Positions 14,452-21,551 of a stretch of DNA of 64,000 bases are shown here, piece after piece. Source of the DNA: Stenotrophomonas maltophilia (lineage in GTDB: Bacteria; Pseudomonadota; Gammaproteobacteria; Xanthomonadales; Xanthomonadaceae); NCBI RefSeq assembly GCF_001676385.1, contig NZ_LYVJ01000006.1, positions 186,001-250,000 of the forward strand. The letters run 5' to 3'. The notes under the pieces were generated by a model. The model saw only the letters and a list, made by a program, of their open reading frames with translations. It was not told where the DNA came from and searched no databases. A program made the position numbers and the translations under genes. Within the stretch, counting starts at the first letter, position 1; every line of letters begins with the position of its first letter.

Positions 14452-17400
14452 GTGGCCGAATCTTTTTTGAAGGAGCTGAACTTGTTTGAGAACCTCCCAG
14501 GTGCCGACGAGAACACCGTCAGGCCCGCAACCCAGCAGCCCATCGTGCAAGCTGTGCGCGAGCGCAAGGAGCAGCGAGAGGCCGCGCAGCGCCGGAAGGA
14601 TCAGACGACCGTATGGGACGGATGGGGCGCTGCCCAGGCAAAGGGCGGCATCGGCTTCATCGACCGCTTCATCACCGAGCTGGGCTACGAGCCGCAGCAG
14701 GGCTATCGCATTCCCGCAGACGCGCGCAAGCGCTGGGAGTCGATGGGCCTGCGCCCGGAGCAGTGGGAGCTGTTCGGCCGGGCCACGTCCGACGAGCACC
14801 TCTCCTATCTGGAATCCGTGGCCTTTATGAATCAGATGGCGGACGACGACCTGGCGCAGTTTGGCTTGGGCGGACAGATCGCTCTCGGCTTCACCGACCC
14901 GGTGGCAACCGGCCTCGATCTCGCCACGGGCGGCCTGGGGTACGCAGCCAAGGCCGGACGCCTCGCCAACGCGGTGCGCTCCGGTCTACAGGCTGCGGGC
15001 ACCTCCGCGCTGATGTCGGCCGCAACCTCCACCTACGACCCCGAGCAGACGCTCGCGGATGGCGTGCAGAGCGCCGCCCTGTCGTTCGCGTTCGGTGGTG
15101 CCCTCGGCGCTCGCCGGGGTGCCCTGTTCGACGGCGAGGTGAAGCCTGACGTGGTGAAGCGGCTGGCCGGTGACGACTCGCTGTCCGCCGCCCGCGTGGC
15201 AGGCACCGCCGCCAACGACCCCACGCCAGGCGTCCACCCGCTGCGCAACGAGAGCGCATTCGAGCAGGAGTTCACCGACAAGGCTCTGGTCAACGCGCAC
15301 ATCACGCCCCACTTCGCCACCGTCCGCCGCGACCTTGCCGCCCGCATGGGTAGCGCCAAGTCGCCGCTGGTGCGCGAGGCGGGCCGTCTGCTGTTCCGCG
15401 ATGGCGTCGGCTACACCGATCGCTCCGTCGCGGTCCAGGAGTCCACCACCGAGTTCGCCAAGCGCCACCTGGCCGTCATGGAGACGGAATGGCGGAGCGG
15501 AGTGAACGCCGCATGGGACGCCTACAAGCAACGGACGGGCACCCATTGGTGGAACTTCTCCGAGCGCGCCAAGTTCAACGAGGAGGTTGGCCGTGCCGTG
15601 CGCGGTGCGCCTGACGTGTCTGATGAAGCGAGGACCGCCGCAGCGGCCGTTGCCAAGGCTATGCAAGACGCGCTGCGACTGGCGAAGGAGAGTGGTCTTG
15701 ACGGCTTTGCGGAGCTGGCGCAGAACGGCAACTACCTACCGCGCTATTGGAGCGGCAAGGGCTTCAAGCGCCTTTTCGGCGAAATGCAGCTTCACCAGGA
15801 CGACGTGATCGAGCAGCTCATCAAGCCCGCCATGCGACGTGCCTGGGAGGCCGCTGCCGACCAAGGCGGCGAGATCGACGACGAGCTGCTCGGGGCGGTT
15901 GCACGCTCCTATCTCAAGCGCGCCCAAGCGAACTTCGAGGGCGACGGGATGGACCTGCTGGTCCGCCCGCTGGACAGCGATTCGGTCGAGGAGATCAGCA
16001 ATATGCTGACCGAGGCGGGCGTCTCGCCCGTGCGGTCGCAAGAGCTGCTGTCCAAGCTGGCGCGCAAGACCTACGAGTCGGGCAAGCTCGACCGTGCGAA
16101 GAAGCGCATCGACCTCGACGAGACCTACTCCACCACCATCCGCAACGAGGCTGGGGAGGACGTGCAGGTCTCGATGACCGACCTGTTCGACAACGACGTG
16201 GACTCGGTGATGACCCGCTACATGCGTGAGATCACCGGCTGGTCGGCGCTGTCGTCGAAGGCTGGCATCAAGAACCGAGCACAGCTGGACCGCTTCGTGT
16301 CGAAGCTCACCATGGATGCCCGCAAGTCCGGGGACGACGTGAAGGGCATCGAGCGAATCATCGACATCGGCATCAAGTCCACCTTCGGCCGCAGCACGGA
16401 GCTTGACCCTGCCAGCAGTGGAGCTAGATATGCCAGGTTCCTGCGCAACTACAACTTCGCCCGCGTAATGAACCAGGTGGGATTCTCGCTCTTTGCAGAG
16501 CTAGGCCCGGCCGTAGCTCATGGCGGCGTCCGCAACTTTGTCCGGTCTGGGTTTGCCGTGAAGTCCTTCCTAAAGCGCGGCGCTGACGGCAAGCTGTCCT
16601 CGCAAGAGGCGCGCGTGATGGAGCGACTGTTCGCACCCGGCACCGACTGGCTGCGCAACCCGCCGTTCCTGCGCCTGGACGAGGACGCGCTCGTGCCGCA
16701 GACGTTCAACGTCAAGCACGGCGAGAAGATCGACAACGCGATGAGCATGGCGACGCACGTCACCTCGGTCGCATCCGGCATGGCCCCGATCAACACGATG
16801 CTCCAACGCATCGCCGGTCGCGCCACGCTGCTGCGGCTGCTGGACATGGCGAACGCCAAGAAGCTGTCGGACGCCGAACTGGCGCGCCTGCGCACCTGGG
16901 GTCTCGACGAGAAGGCCCAGGCCGACGTGTTCGGCTACCTCAAAGGCAAGCGGCAGATCGAGCAGATCGACCCGGACAAGCTGCCGTTCCAGACGCGCGA
17001 GCGCATGGCGGCGTTCCTGTTCCGCGTGACGCGACACCAGGTTCTCGAAGGCGACGCCTCGGACAGCATCGAGCTGATGCACTCCACCACCGGCCGCATC
17101 GTCACGCAGTTCCGCAGTTTCATGGTCAACAGCTACACCCGCCACTTCCTGAACTCCGTCCACCACTACGACGACTGGCGCACCTACGCGATGGTCACCC
17201 TGTCCGCCGCCGCTGCTGGCATGGGATGGGCAGCGCGGACGTACATCAACACCATCGGCAACGAGGAGCAGAGGAAGAAGCAGCTCACCCCTGAGAACTT
17301 TGCCCGGAACGCCGTTGCGCAATCCAGTTGGTCGAACATCGTACCGGCCGTGACGGATATGGTATGGGCCGACACGCTGGGCAACGCCCCCGTGTTCAGC

Positions 17401-17658
17401 GGTAACCGCTCGACCGGCCTGGAGAACGGCGTCATGGGCATCCCGTCCATCGACCTCCTGAACAAGGTCTACGGGAGCGGTCGGATCGCTGGGGCGCTCC
17501 TCGACCCTGACCAACACGTCACCGAACGGCAGGCGCGGGACCTCTGGCGCATCTGGTGGTTCAACAACATGACCGGTGTACGCAACATCGCCGATGCGGC
17601 ACTCCGGGAGCTACCGGACCGACCGGACGGGACCGATGCAGACGAGAGCGGTCCGTAG
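14452..17658 (+). CDS. Large phage internal-virion/ejection-like protein
   Basis: 1068 residues, the largest gene of the ssrA element. The C-terminal third resembles the T7 gp16-type ejection protein family: TTGRIVTQFRSFMVNSYTRH, then an Ala/Gly-rich membrane-active helix (VTLSAAAAGMGWAARTYINT), NEEQRKKQLTPENFARNAVA, and a C-terminus around MGIPSIDLL. Another amphipathic, Gly/Ala-rich stretch is at about 142-240. The N-terminal lytic transglycosylase domain of T7 gp16 is not present; the protein opens with charged helices. The start is GTG, but the ribosome site is unclear (GGGAGG 16 bases upstream). No capsid, portal, tail or terminase gene accompanies it. An ejection-type role is inferred from similarity by eye. 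Confidence 0.6.
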   Translation: MAESFLKELNLFENLPGADENTVRPATQQPIVQAVRERKEQREAAQRRKDQTTVWDGWGAAQAKGGIGFIDRFITELGYEPQQGYRIPADARKRWESMGLRPEQWELFGRATSDEHLSYLESVAFMNQMADDDLAQFGLGGQIALGFTDPVATGLDLATGGLGYAAKAGRLANAVRSGLQAAGTSALMSAATSTYDPEQTLADGVQSAALSFAFGGALGARRGALFDGEVKPDVVKRLAGDDSLSAARVAGTAANDPTPGVHPLRNESAFEQEFTDKALVNAHITPHFATVRRDLAARMGSAKSPLVREAGRLLFRDGVGYTDRSVAVQESTTEFAKRHLAVMETEWRSGVNAAWDAYKQRTGTHWWNFSERAKFNEEVGRAVRGAPDVSDEARTAAAAVAKAMQDALRLAKESGLDGFAELAQNGNYLPRYWSGKGFKRLFGEMQLHQDDVIEQLIKPAMRRAWEAAADQGGEIDDELLGAVARSYLKRAQANFEGDGMDLLVRPLDSDSVEEISNMLTEAGVSPVRSQELLSKLARKTYESGKLDRAKKRIDLDETYSTTIRNEAGEDVQVSMTDLFDNDVDSVMTRYMREITGWSALSSKAGIKNRAQLDRFVSKLTMDARKSGDDVKGIERIIDIGIKSTFGRSTELDPASSGARYARFLRNYNFARVMNQVGFSLFAELGPAVAHGGVRNFVRSGFAVKSFLKRGADGKLSSQEARVMERLFAPGTDWLRNPPFLRLDEDALVPQTFNVKHGEKIDNAMSMATHVTSVASGMAPINTMLQRIAGRATLLRLLDMANAKKLSDAELARLRTWGLDEKAQADVFGYLKGKRQIEQIDPDKLPFQTRERMAAFLFRVTRHQVLEGDASDSIELMHSTTGRIVTQFRSFMVNSYTRHFLNSVHHYDDWRTYAMVTLSAAAAGMGWAARTYINTIGNEEQRKKQLTPENFARNAVAQSSWSNIVPAVTDMVWADTLGNAPVFSGNRSTGLENGVMGIPSIDLLNKVYGSGRIAGALLDPDQHVTERQARDLWRIWWFNNMTGVRNIADAALRELPDRPDGTDADESGP

Positions 17659-17880
17659 GGCTAGACCGCCCGTGGGTCGAGTCGAAACGTTCGCCGCAAA
17701 TTTTCGAGACGGTATCTAACTACTCGGAACCTCGCTATCACCCCCCGGCGGCCCCTCCGCCTATTAGCGGCACGCTGAGGCCAGCAGCCACCCCCACCCC
17801 ACGGTGCTTGCAAGCCTGCCCCTCCGTACCGCCAAGGCGCGGGAGAAGCGCGCGCCACCTCCACCATCAACCACCACCAC
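17659..17880. other. Gap between large gene and alpA
   Basis: No gene seen. GC-rich and proline-coding in most frames. No clear promoter could be made out. Confidence 0.5.
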
Positions 17881-17919
17881 AGCCCGCCAGCGGTCGCCCC
17901 GCTGCGCGGGCTTTGTCGT
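17881..17919 (+). terminator. Terminator-like hairpin before alpA
   Basis: AGCCCGC pairs with GCGGGCT and CAGCGG with CCGCTG, forming a 13-pair stem with one bulge, followed by TTGTCGTTT. It ends 12 bases before the alpA ATG, so it may terminate the large gene's transcript or attenuate alpA. Confidence 0.6.
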
Positions 17920-17930
17920 TTGGAGAAGCC

Positions 17931-18143
17931 ATGCACGACCAAAACACCAACGCCGCCAATCCCGTTCGCCTCTTGCCCATTGCCGAGGTCTGCCAGATCG
18001 TCGGACTAGGCGAGAGCACCATATGGGAACGTACCCGCGCAGGCACGTTCCCAAAGCCGGTCAAGCTGTCGGAGCGGACAACCCGCTGGGTGTCCACCGA
18101 GGTTGACCAATGGGTCGCCGAGGTCATCGCCAAGCGCGCCTAG
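17931..18143 (+). CDS. alpA: AlpA-family excisionase/regulator
   Basis: 70-residue MerR-like winged helix-turn-helix protein of the AlpA family, which in P4-type islands activates the integrase or serves as excision factor. Family features are VRLLPIAEVCQIVGLGESTI, WERTRAGTFPKPVKLSERTT, RWVSTEVDQWVAEVIAKR. TGGAGAAG lies just upstream of the ATG as a ribosome site. It is the last gene before the right-hand TGGCGGTAAC pair, which begins 12 bases after its stop, so the protein may bind there. Confidence 0.9.
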   Translation: MHDQNTNAANPVRLLPIAEVCQIVGLGESTIWERTRAGTFPKPVKLSERTTRWVSTEVDQWVAEVIAKRA

Positions 18144-18154
18144 TCGGCATCCGT

Positions 18155-18176
18155 TGGCGGTAACTTTGGCGGTAAC
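18155..18176 (+). repeat. TGGCGGTAAC pair, right end of element
   Basis: Two direct copies at 18155-18164 and 18167-18176, two bases apart, both preceded by T. They are identical to the copies at the integrase end. Confidence 0.7.
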
Positions 18177-18238
18177 AACGGAAGCCTGCCCTTCAAAGTT
18201 CTGCGCAAATCAGCCACTTGCGCTCCATTTTCTGTAGA

Positions 18239-18316
18239 GCCCACCCACCAATACCGGGCCCGCAAGGGTCCACGAAAAGCCGGAATCCCTCGTCAGATAA
18301 GGGGTTCCGGCTTTTT
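18239..18316 (+). other. Likely attR plus ssrA-type terminator
   Basis: GCCCACCCACCAATACC resembles the ssrA 3' end. About 20 bases later AAAAGCCGGAA pairs with TTCCGGCTTTTT (18275-18316), paralleling the ssrA terminator in position and sequence. This looks like the displaced, diverged 3' end and terminator of a tmRNA gene left at the right boundary. Confidence 0.55.
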
Positions 18317-18364
18317 CGTTTTCCACCCTTGTCCATGCCGTTCCGTTGCAGGCCATGAGACGGT

Positions 18365-18413
18365 GGGGGTATATCTAGGGGTATCGCACCGCCCACGAAA
18401 AGCCGATACCCCC
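18365..18413. repeat. GGGGGTAT-type arm sites of a second integrase
   Basis: GGGGGTATATC at 18365, GGGGTATC at 18378-18385 and the inverse GATACCCCC at 18405-18413, ending at the ATG of the integrase fragment. This is the same design (two direct, one inverse over the start) as the first integrase, with a different sequence. Confidence 0.55.
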
Positions 18414-18552
18414 ATGCCCCTGACCGACCTCGCGATCCGCCAGCGAAGCCAGCCGACAAGCCTCAGAAGCTCTCCGACGCTGGCGGCCTGTACCTCTACG
18501 TCACCGTTGCCGGTGCCAAGAGCTGGCGCTGAAAATATCGCTTCGGCGGCAG
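18414..18552 (+). pseudogene. Second tyrosine integrase, N-terminal fragment
   Basis: Begins MPLTDLAIR, then after a one-base deletion continues in another frame as AKPADKPQKLSDAGGLYLYV and TVAGAKSWR, a TGA in place of Trp, then KYRFGG. This is the N-terminal arm-binding domain of a P4-type integrase. It ends where an opposite-strand fragment begins (about 18545). It shows that another element was integrated in tandem at the same site and later deleted. Confidence 0.8.
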
Positions 18553-18813
18553 GCCGAGCGGCTCGGGCGGCAGCGGGATCGGGGTGTTGTCGGTGAGGCG
18601 AGCCACCGCCGCGCGCAGCGGCAGCTCCGGGTAGAGCCTGGCCGCGCACCAGCGTTCGGCATACTGCTTGCCCTGGGCGATGCTCGCCGCCCGGACTTCC
18701 TTGGTCTGCCACACCTTCCGGGCGTCCAGGTGCAGGTGCGCGCCGCAGTCCCTGGCCGGCGACACCTTGGCGATCTGCCGGCCGCTCCACCAAAGCACCC
18801 AGCCGTACTCCAT
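18496..18813 (-). pseudogene. Phage-type hypothetical protein, fused 3' end
   Basis: 105 codons from the ATG: MEYGWVLWWSGRQIAKV, then CGAHLHLDARKVWQTKEVRA, GKQYAERWCAARLYPELPLR and LTDNTPIPLPPEPLG. It resembles small proteins that I recall from xanthomonad prophages, of unknown function. The last 15-20 codons run into antisense integrase DNA, so the natural end was lost by the deletion that also truncated the integrase. The remaining frame is open and could still be translated. Confidence 0.45.
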
Positions 18814-19587
18814 CTTGACCCACCCTGCGGGATCGTGGCGGTGCGGATGCCTTGGTAGCCGTGCGACGGAAGCATGGCCGGAACGATACGGCCGGTGTTC
18901 GCAGATCCTGCGAACGAGCTGGCCACCTTCCTTAATCGTTCGGGCAGAGCCGAGCCTGGGCTCAGCTCTTCGGTGTCCCACCAATTGTTAAGCCCTGCAT
19001 CGGCAGTTTGACGAAATCGTCAATTTGCCCGAATCCGAGGGTCGAGCCTGGCTCGGCTCTGTGCCTGCGCGGCGTTGCTCAGGCGCCCCGGGTTGAGCTG
19101 CCTGCGGCCCAGGTCCGGAACTGTCTGGATTACATCTCCGCGCCGGATCGCGCAATCGGGCGTTCCTTCCTTCAAGTCCCCGTAGATGCCCATTTCCTAA
19201 CTTTGCGCGCGCCATTTTGCGCAGTTCGCCCTCAGGCAGCCTGCTGTAAGAAGTAATTCCGATAACCAGCGCTGAATGAAATCCAGTCACTCAAGTCAAT
19301 TTGGAGCGCCCGATTCTTCACGCGAAGTCCCGCATTTTCACGGCTGATCATGCGGAAACACTCTCGACCACGCCCTGCAAATTCGGGCTCGAGCGGAGGG
19401 GATTGCACATCGGCGCGTCAGTTCTACTCTTACCCCAACTCCAACGGCCCAACAGCCATGTCAAAGAAGAAAGCGCGCCAATTCTAGGCCACCATCGTCA
19501 TCTTCATGCTGCTGCAACAATCGCACGTCACTAAGGCTCCTGCGGAGCAATCCGCTGCAATTTGTAACCCGGCAGCGTGACGGCCCC
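18814..19587. other. Gene-poor accessory gap
   Basis: No gene supported. Two imperfect SMAG-like palindromes are present, at about 18951-18979 and 19041-19066. An ORF at 19458-19580 reads MSKKKARQF, a TAG, then ATIVIFMLLQQSHVTKAPAE and a stop in frame, which could be a tiny dead membrane protein. Composition falls toward AT from about 19250 on. Confidence 0.4.
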
Positions 19588-19661
19588 TATGCGGCAAGCC
19601 TATGCTCGTAGAATGGGTGCCACTTGTCGTCAAAGATCCGATACAGGGTGGCTAGGTTGGT
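19588..19661 (-). pseudogene. SRAP protein C-terminal fragment (second copy)
   Basis: The minus strand reads LATLYRIFDDKWHPFYEHRL then AA and a TAG stop. This matches the C-terminus of the SRAP pseudogene at 5706-6134 (MYRIFDDKRNRLYEHQLAA). Nothing else of the gene remains, and the adjoining DNA is the membrane-protein fragment. Confidence 0.7.
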
Positions 19662-19665
19662 GACT

Positions 19666-19870
19666 CAGGTATCGGGCAGCTTTGGAAAAAATCTGAAACA
19701 GCAAGTGTCCCTCACCCGCGATGAGGCGGCCCGCCGACGATCCATCCGACGATGAAGCATCGTTCACGACGCTGGAATTCTCTGGCGAAATCGAGATAGT
19801 AGGCGAGCCACGCCACATAAATAGGACCGTAGTGAATAGTATCCAAGCGCGGCCGCCCAGTGATCCATGG
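19666..19870 (-). pseudogene. Fragment of the multi-span membrane protein (second copy)
   Basis: In one frame VAWLAYYLDFAREFQRRERC and FIVGWIVGG; in the next frame LIAGEGHLLFQIFSK. Both match the intact protein at 6144-6713 (LVYHLDFAMVFQRRDRW; GWLIGT; AAEGHLLLMLLSQL), so a frameshift and loss of both ends have occurred. It has the same order relative to SRAP as the first copy. Confidence 0.65.
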
Positions 19871-19882
19871 CTATTTGCCACC

Positions 19883-21190
19883 CTAAAGCAGAATGAGCCC
19901 TTTATCGGCAACCCTGTTTATAGGCATAACTATAAGCGCCGGGCATTGGCCGGGCGCCGTTCCCGTCGAAATCGCGGCCTTCGCCAATCCATAGGCAACT
20001 GAGTTGGCATAAACCGGGCCACCACTATCCCCGCCTGCACAAGCCAATGAACTACCTTCAACCCTCAGCCAAGTCCCCGTGGGGCAAGTCAGTGGATCTT
20101 GGTTCTCGCAGGGATGGGCTACGTCGTTGTAGATGAAATTATTCATGGTCAGTGTGCCGCACGACGCTCCGGTGGTTGCCCCCATGTGGCACATACGGGT
20201 TCCGATTGATGGAGCCGACACCTTCAATATAATGACACCACCGCAGCTAGTGAAGCTAGTGCAGTACACATCGTTGACTGTCACCCCCTCAGCGAAGCTG
20301 TGCCACTGAAAATCCGTCGTCCCGCCCCAGTGCTCTGCCTCCATCGTGGTAGGAAGTGCCACCGTCGGAAGTGGGTTTGGAGGGACGGCATAATTCATAT
20401 AAACTGCAGAATTGGGGCAGTGCCCTGCAGTTAACACCCCCCGTTTGCCAGAGACTGGATCGCGAACAGTAAAGCCACCCGTGCAGTACTGAGACCCTGC
20501 GTTCAGCATCCAACCGCCAGGCAAGACGCCCGGTATCACTGCTGCAGGGCCGACTGAGGATTTCGCACCACTTCTCAAAACCGCCGGAGGAGCCGGGCGA
20601 GGTTCCTCCGGCACAAACGTGAACTTGACCGGCATCCCAAGAAGCCTCTCAACGCTCGCTTTTTCATCAGCATAGGGCCGTGCGTCCCCACTTTCTGATC
20701 TGATGTCGATAGCCACGTAACCAAAACGCTCATTCACGCCAGCCCCAATGAGGCCTGGAAGCATCTTCTTCAAAGATGGCCACGATGCCCGAAGTTTCTT
20801 ATTCTGCTCATCCAGCGTCATCACCGCACCCAGTTCGAACACAACCGGAACCGGCCCAGCACTTGTCTGTATCTTTCGCGGCGCGACCGCAGCTGCTCCG
20901 GTTAGGCGCACATGGATTGCTTGGTTGGGATAGTCTTCCCAATAGAGCGCGGCAAGACGACCTTTAAATTCCTCACGCAGATCATCAATACCTTCTTGCG
21001 CGAGAATCTGGCGACTCATCTCAATCGCTGCCACATCCGCAGGCGCCCCGGTTGTTCGCGAATAATCGCCTATTTCAAGTTGATGCTTGCTTGGATCAAA
21101 TTGCGGCAGTTTTTGCTCCAACTCCACTGCGACACCAACGGAGCAGACCCCAAATCCCACCAGAGCAATTAATACTTTCCACCCACTCAA
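19883..21190 (-). CDS. Secreted trypsin-like serine protease with propeptide
   Basis: 435 residues. Signal peptide at about 1-21 (WKVLIALVGFGVCSVGVAV), a pro-region at about 22-205, then an S1-type protease domain with the triad His257 (VLTAGHC), Asp293 (TTDF) and Ser389 (CAGGDSGGPV) plus eight or more cysteines in the mature part. It resembles alpha-lytic/streptogrisin-like enzymes with a folding propeptide. The start codon is TTG, chosen because AGGAGG lies 6 bases upstream and the signal peptide begins there; there is no nearer ATG. Composition is more AT-rich than core genes, and it sits beside decayed island genes, so it is probably acquired. Confidence 0.85.
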   Translation of the reverse strand: MSGWKVLIALVGFGVCSVGVAVELEQKLPQFDPSKHQLEIGDYSRTTGAPADVAAIEMSRQILAQEGIDDLREEFKGRLAALYWEDYPNQAIHVRLTGAAAVAPRKIQTSAGPVPVVFELGAVMTLDEQNKKLRASWPSLKKMLPGLIGAGVNERFGYVAIDIRSESGDARPYADEKASVERLLGMPVKFTFVPEEPRPAPPAVLRSGAKSSVGPAAVIPGVLPGGWMLNAGSQYCTGGFTVRDPVSGKRGVLTAGHCPNSAVYMNYAVPPNPLPTVALPTTMEAEHWGGTTDFQWHSFAEGVTVNDVYCTSFTSCGGVIILKVSAPSIGTRMCHMGATTGASCGTLTMNNFIYNDVAHPCENQDPLTCPTGTWLRVEGSSLACAGGDSGGPVYANSVAYGLAKAAISTGTAPGQCPALIVMPINRVADKGLILL

Positions 21191-21551
21191 AGAACACCTC
21201 CTTGTCTCGTCATATACCTCAAATTCTCATCCAAATCATTCCTAGCACTTAACCACCCAACTACGATCTCGATGAAACTTCAAAACGCACTGACCTAACA
21301 CTAGAGCCACTAGATGCTAGCAGCAGATTTCCACGAAATTTGTGATCCAGTGAGCGTCAGCACCACGATTGGGGTTCCGGCATTTTTGCGCGTGCCATCC
21401 GGCGCCCCCCGCAGGTGGCCCGCATGTTCACCGTCCCGGCACGCATCGACAGCCGCGTGCACCCGCTCAGGCTCTTTCACTTCGGGCAGCCCGAAATCTT
21501 CCGCTTTGACAGACCGACCGCTAGAGTGGCGCCACCGCGCAGGAGGATCGC
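21191..21551. other. Divergent promoter region, island/core boundary
   Basis: 361 bases without a gene, between the divergent protease and hydrolase genes. AT-rich on the protease side and GC-rich after about 21370, which marks the change back to core composition. No attachment-like repeat was found here. Confidence 0.5.

Noticed and set aside
14220..14567. 115-codon minus-strand ORF overlapping the giant gene's start
   Set aside because: Basic, low-complexity composition typical of antisense frames. A second frame there (GMRSSFYRVLAARGITAAEA) looks more protein-like but has no proper start.
8844..18254. Reading the ssrA element as a complete T7-like prophage
   Set aside because: Only one virion-like gene is present; there is no polymerase, capsid, portal, tail, terminase or lysis gene, and T7-like phages do not normally carry P4-type integrases.
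19458..19580. Tiny membrane-protein-like frame interrupted by TAG
   Set aside because: The frame resumes after the stop, but with 40 codons, no ribosome site and no paralogue it cannot be separated from chance.
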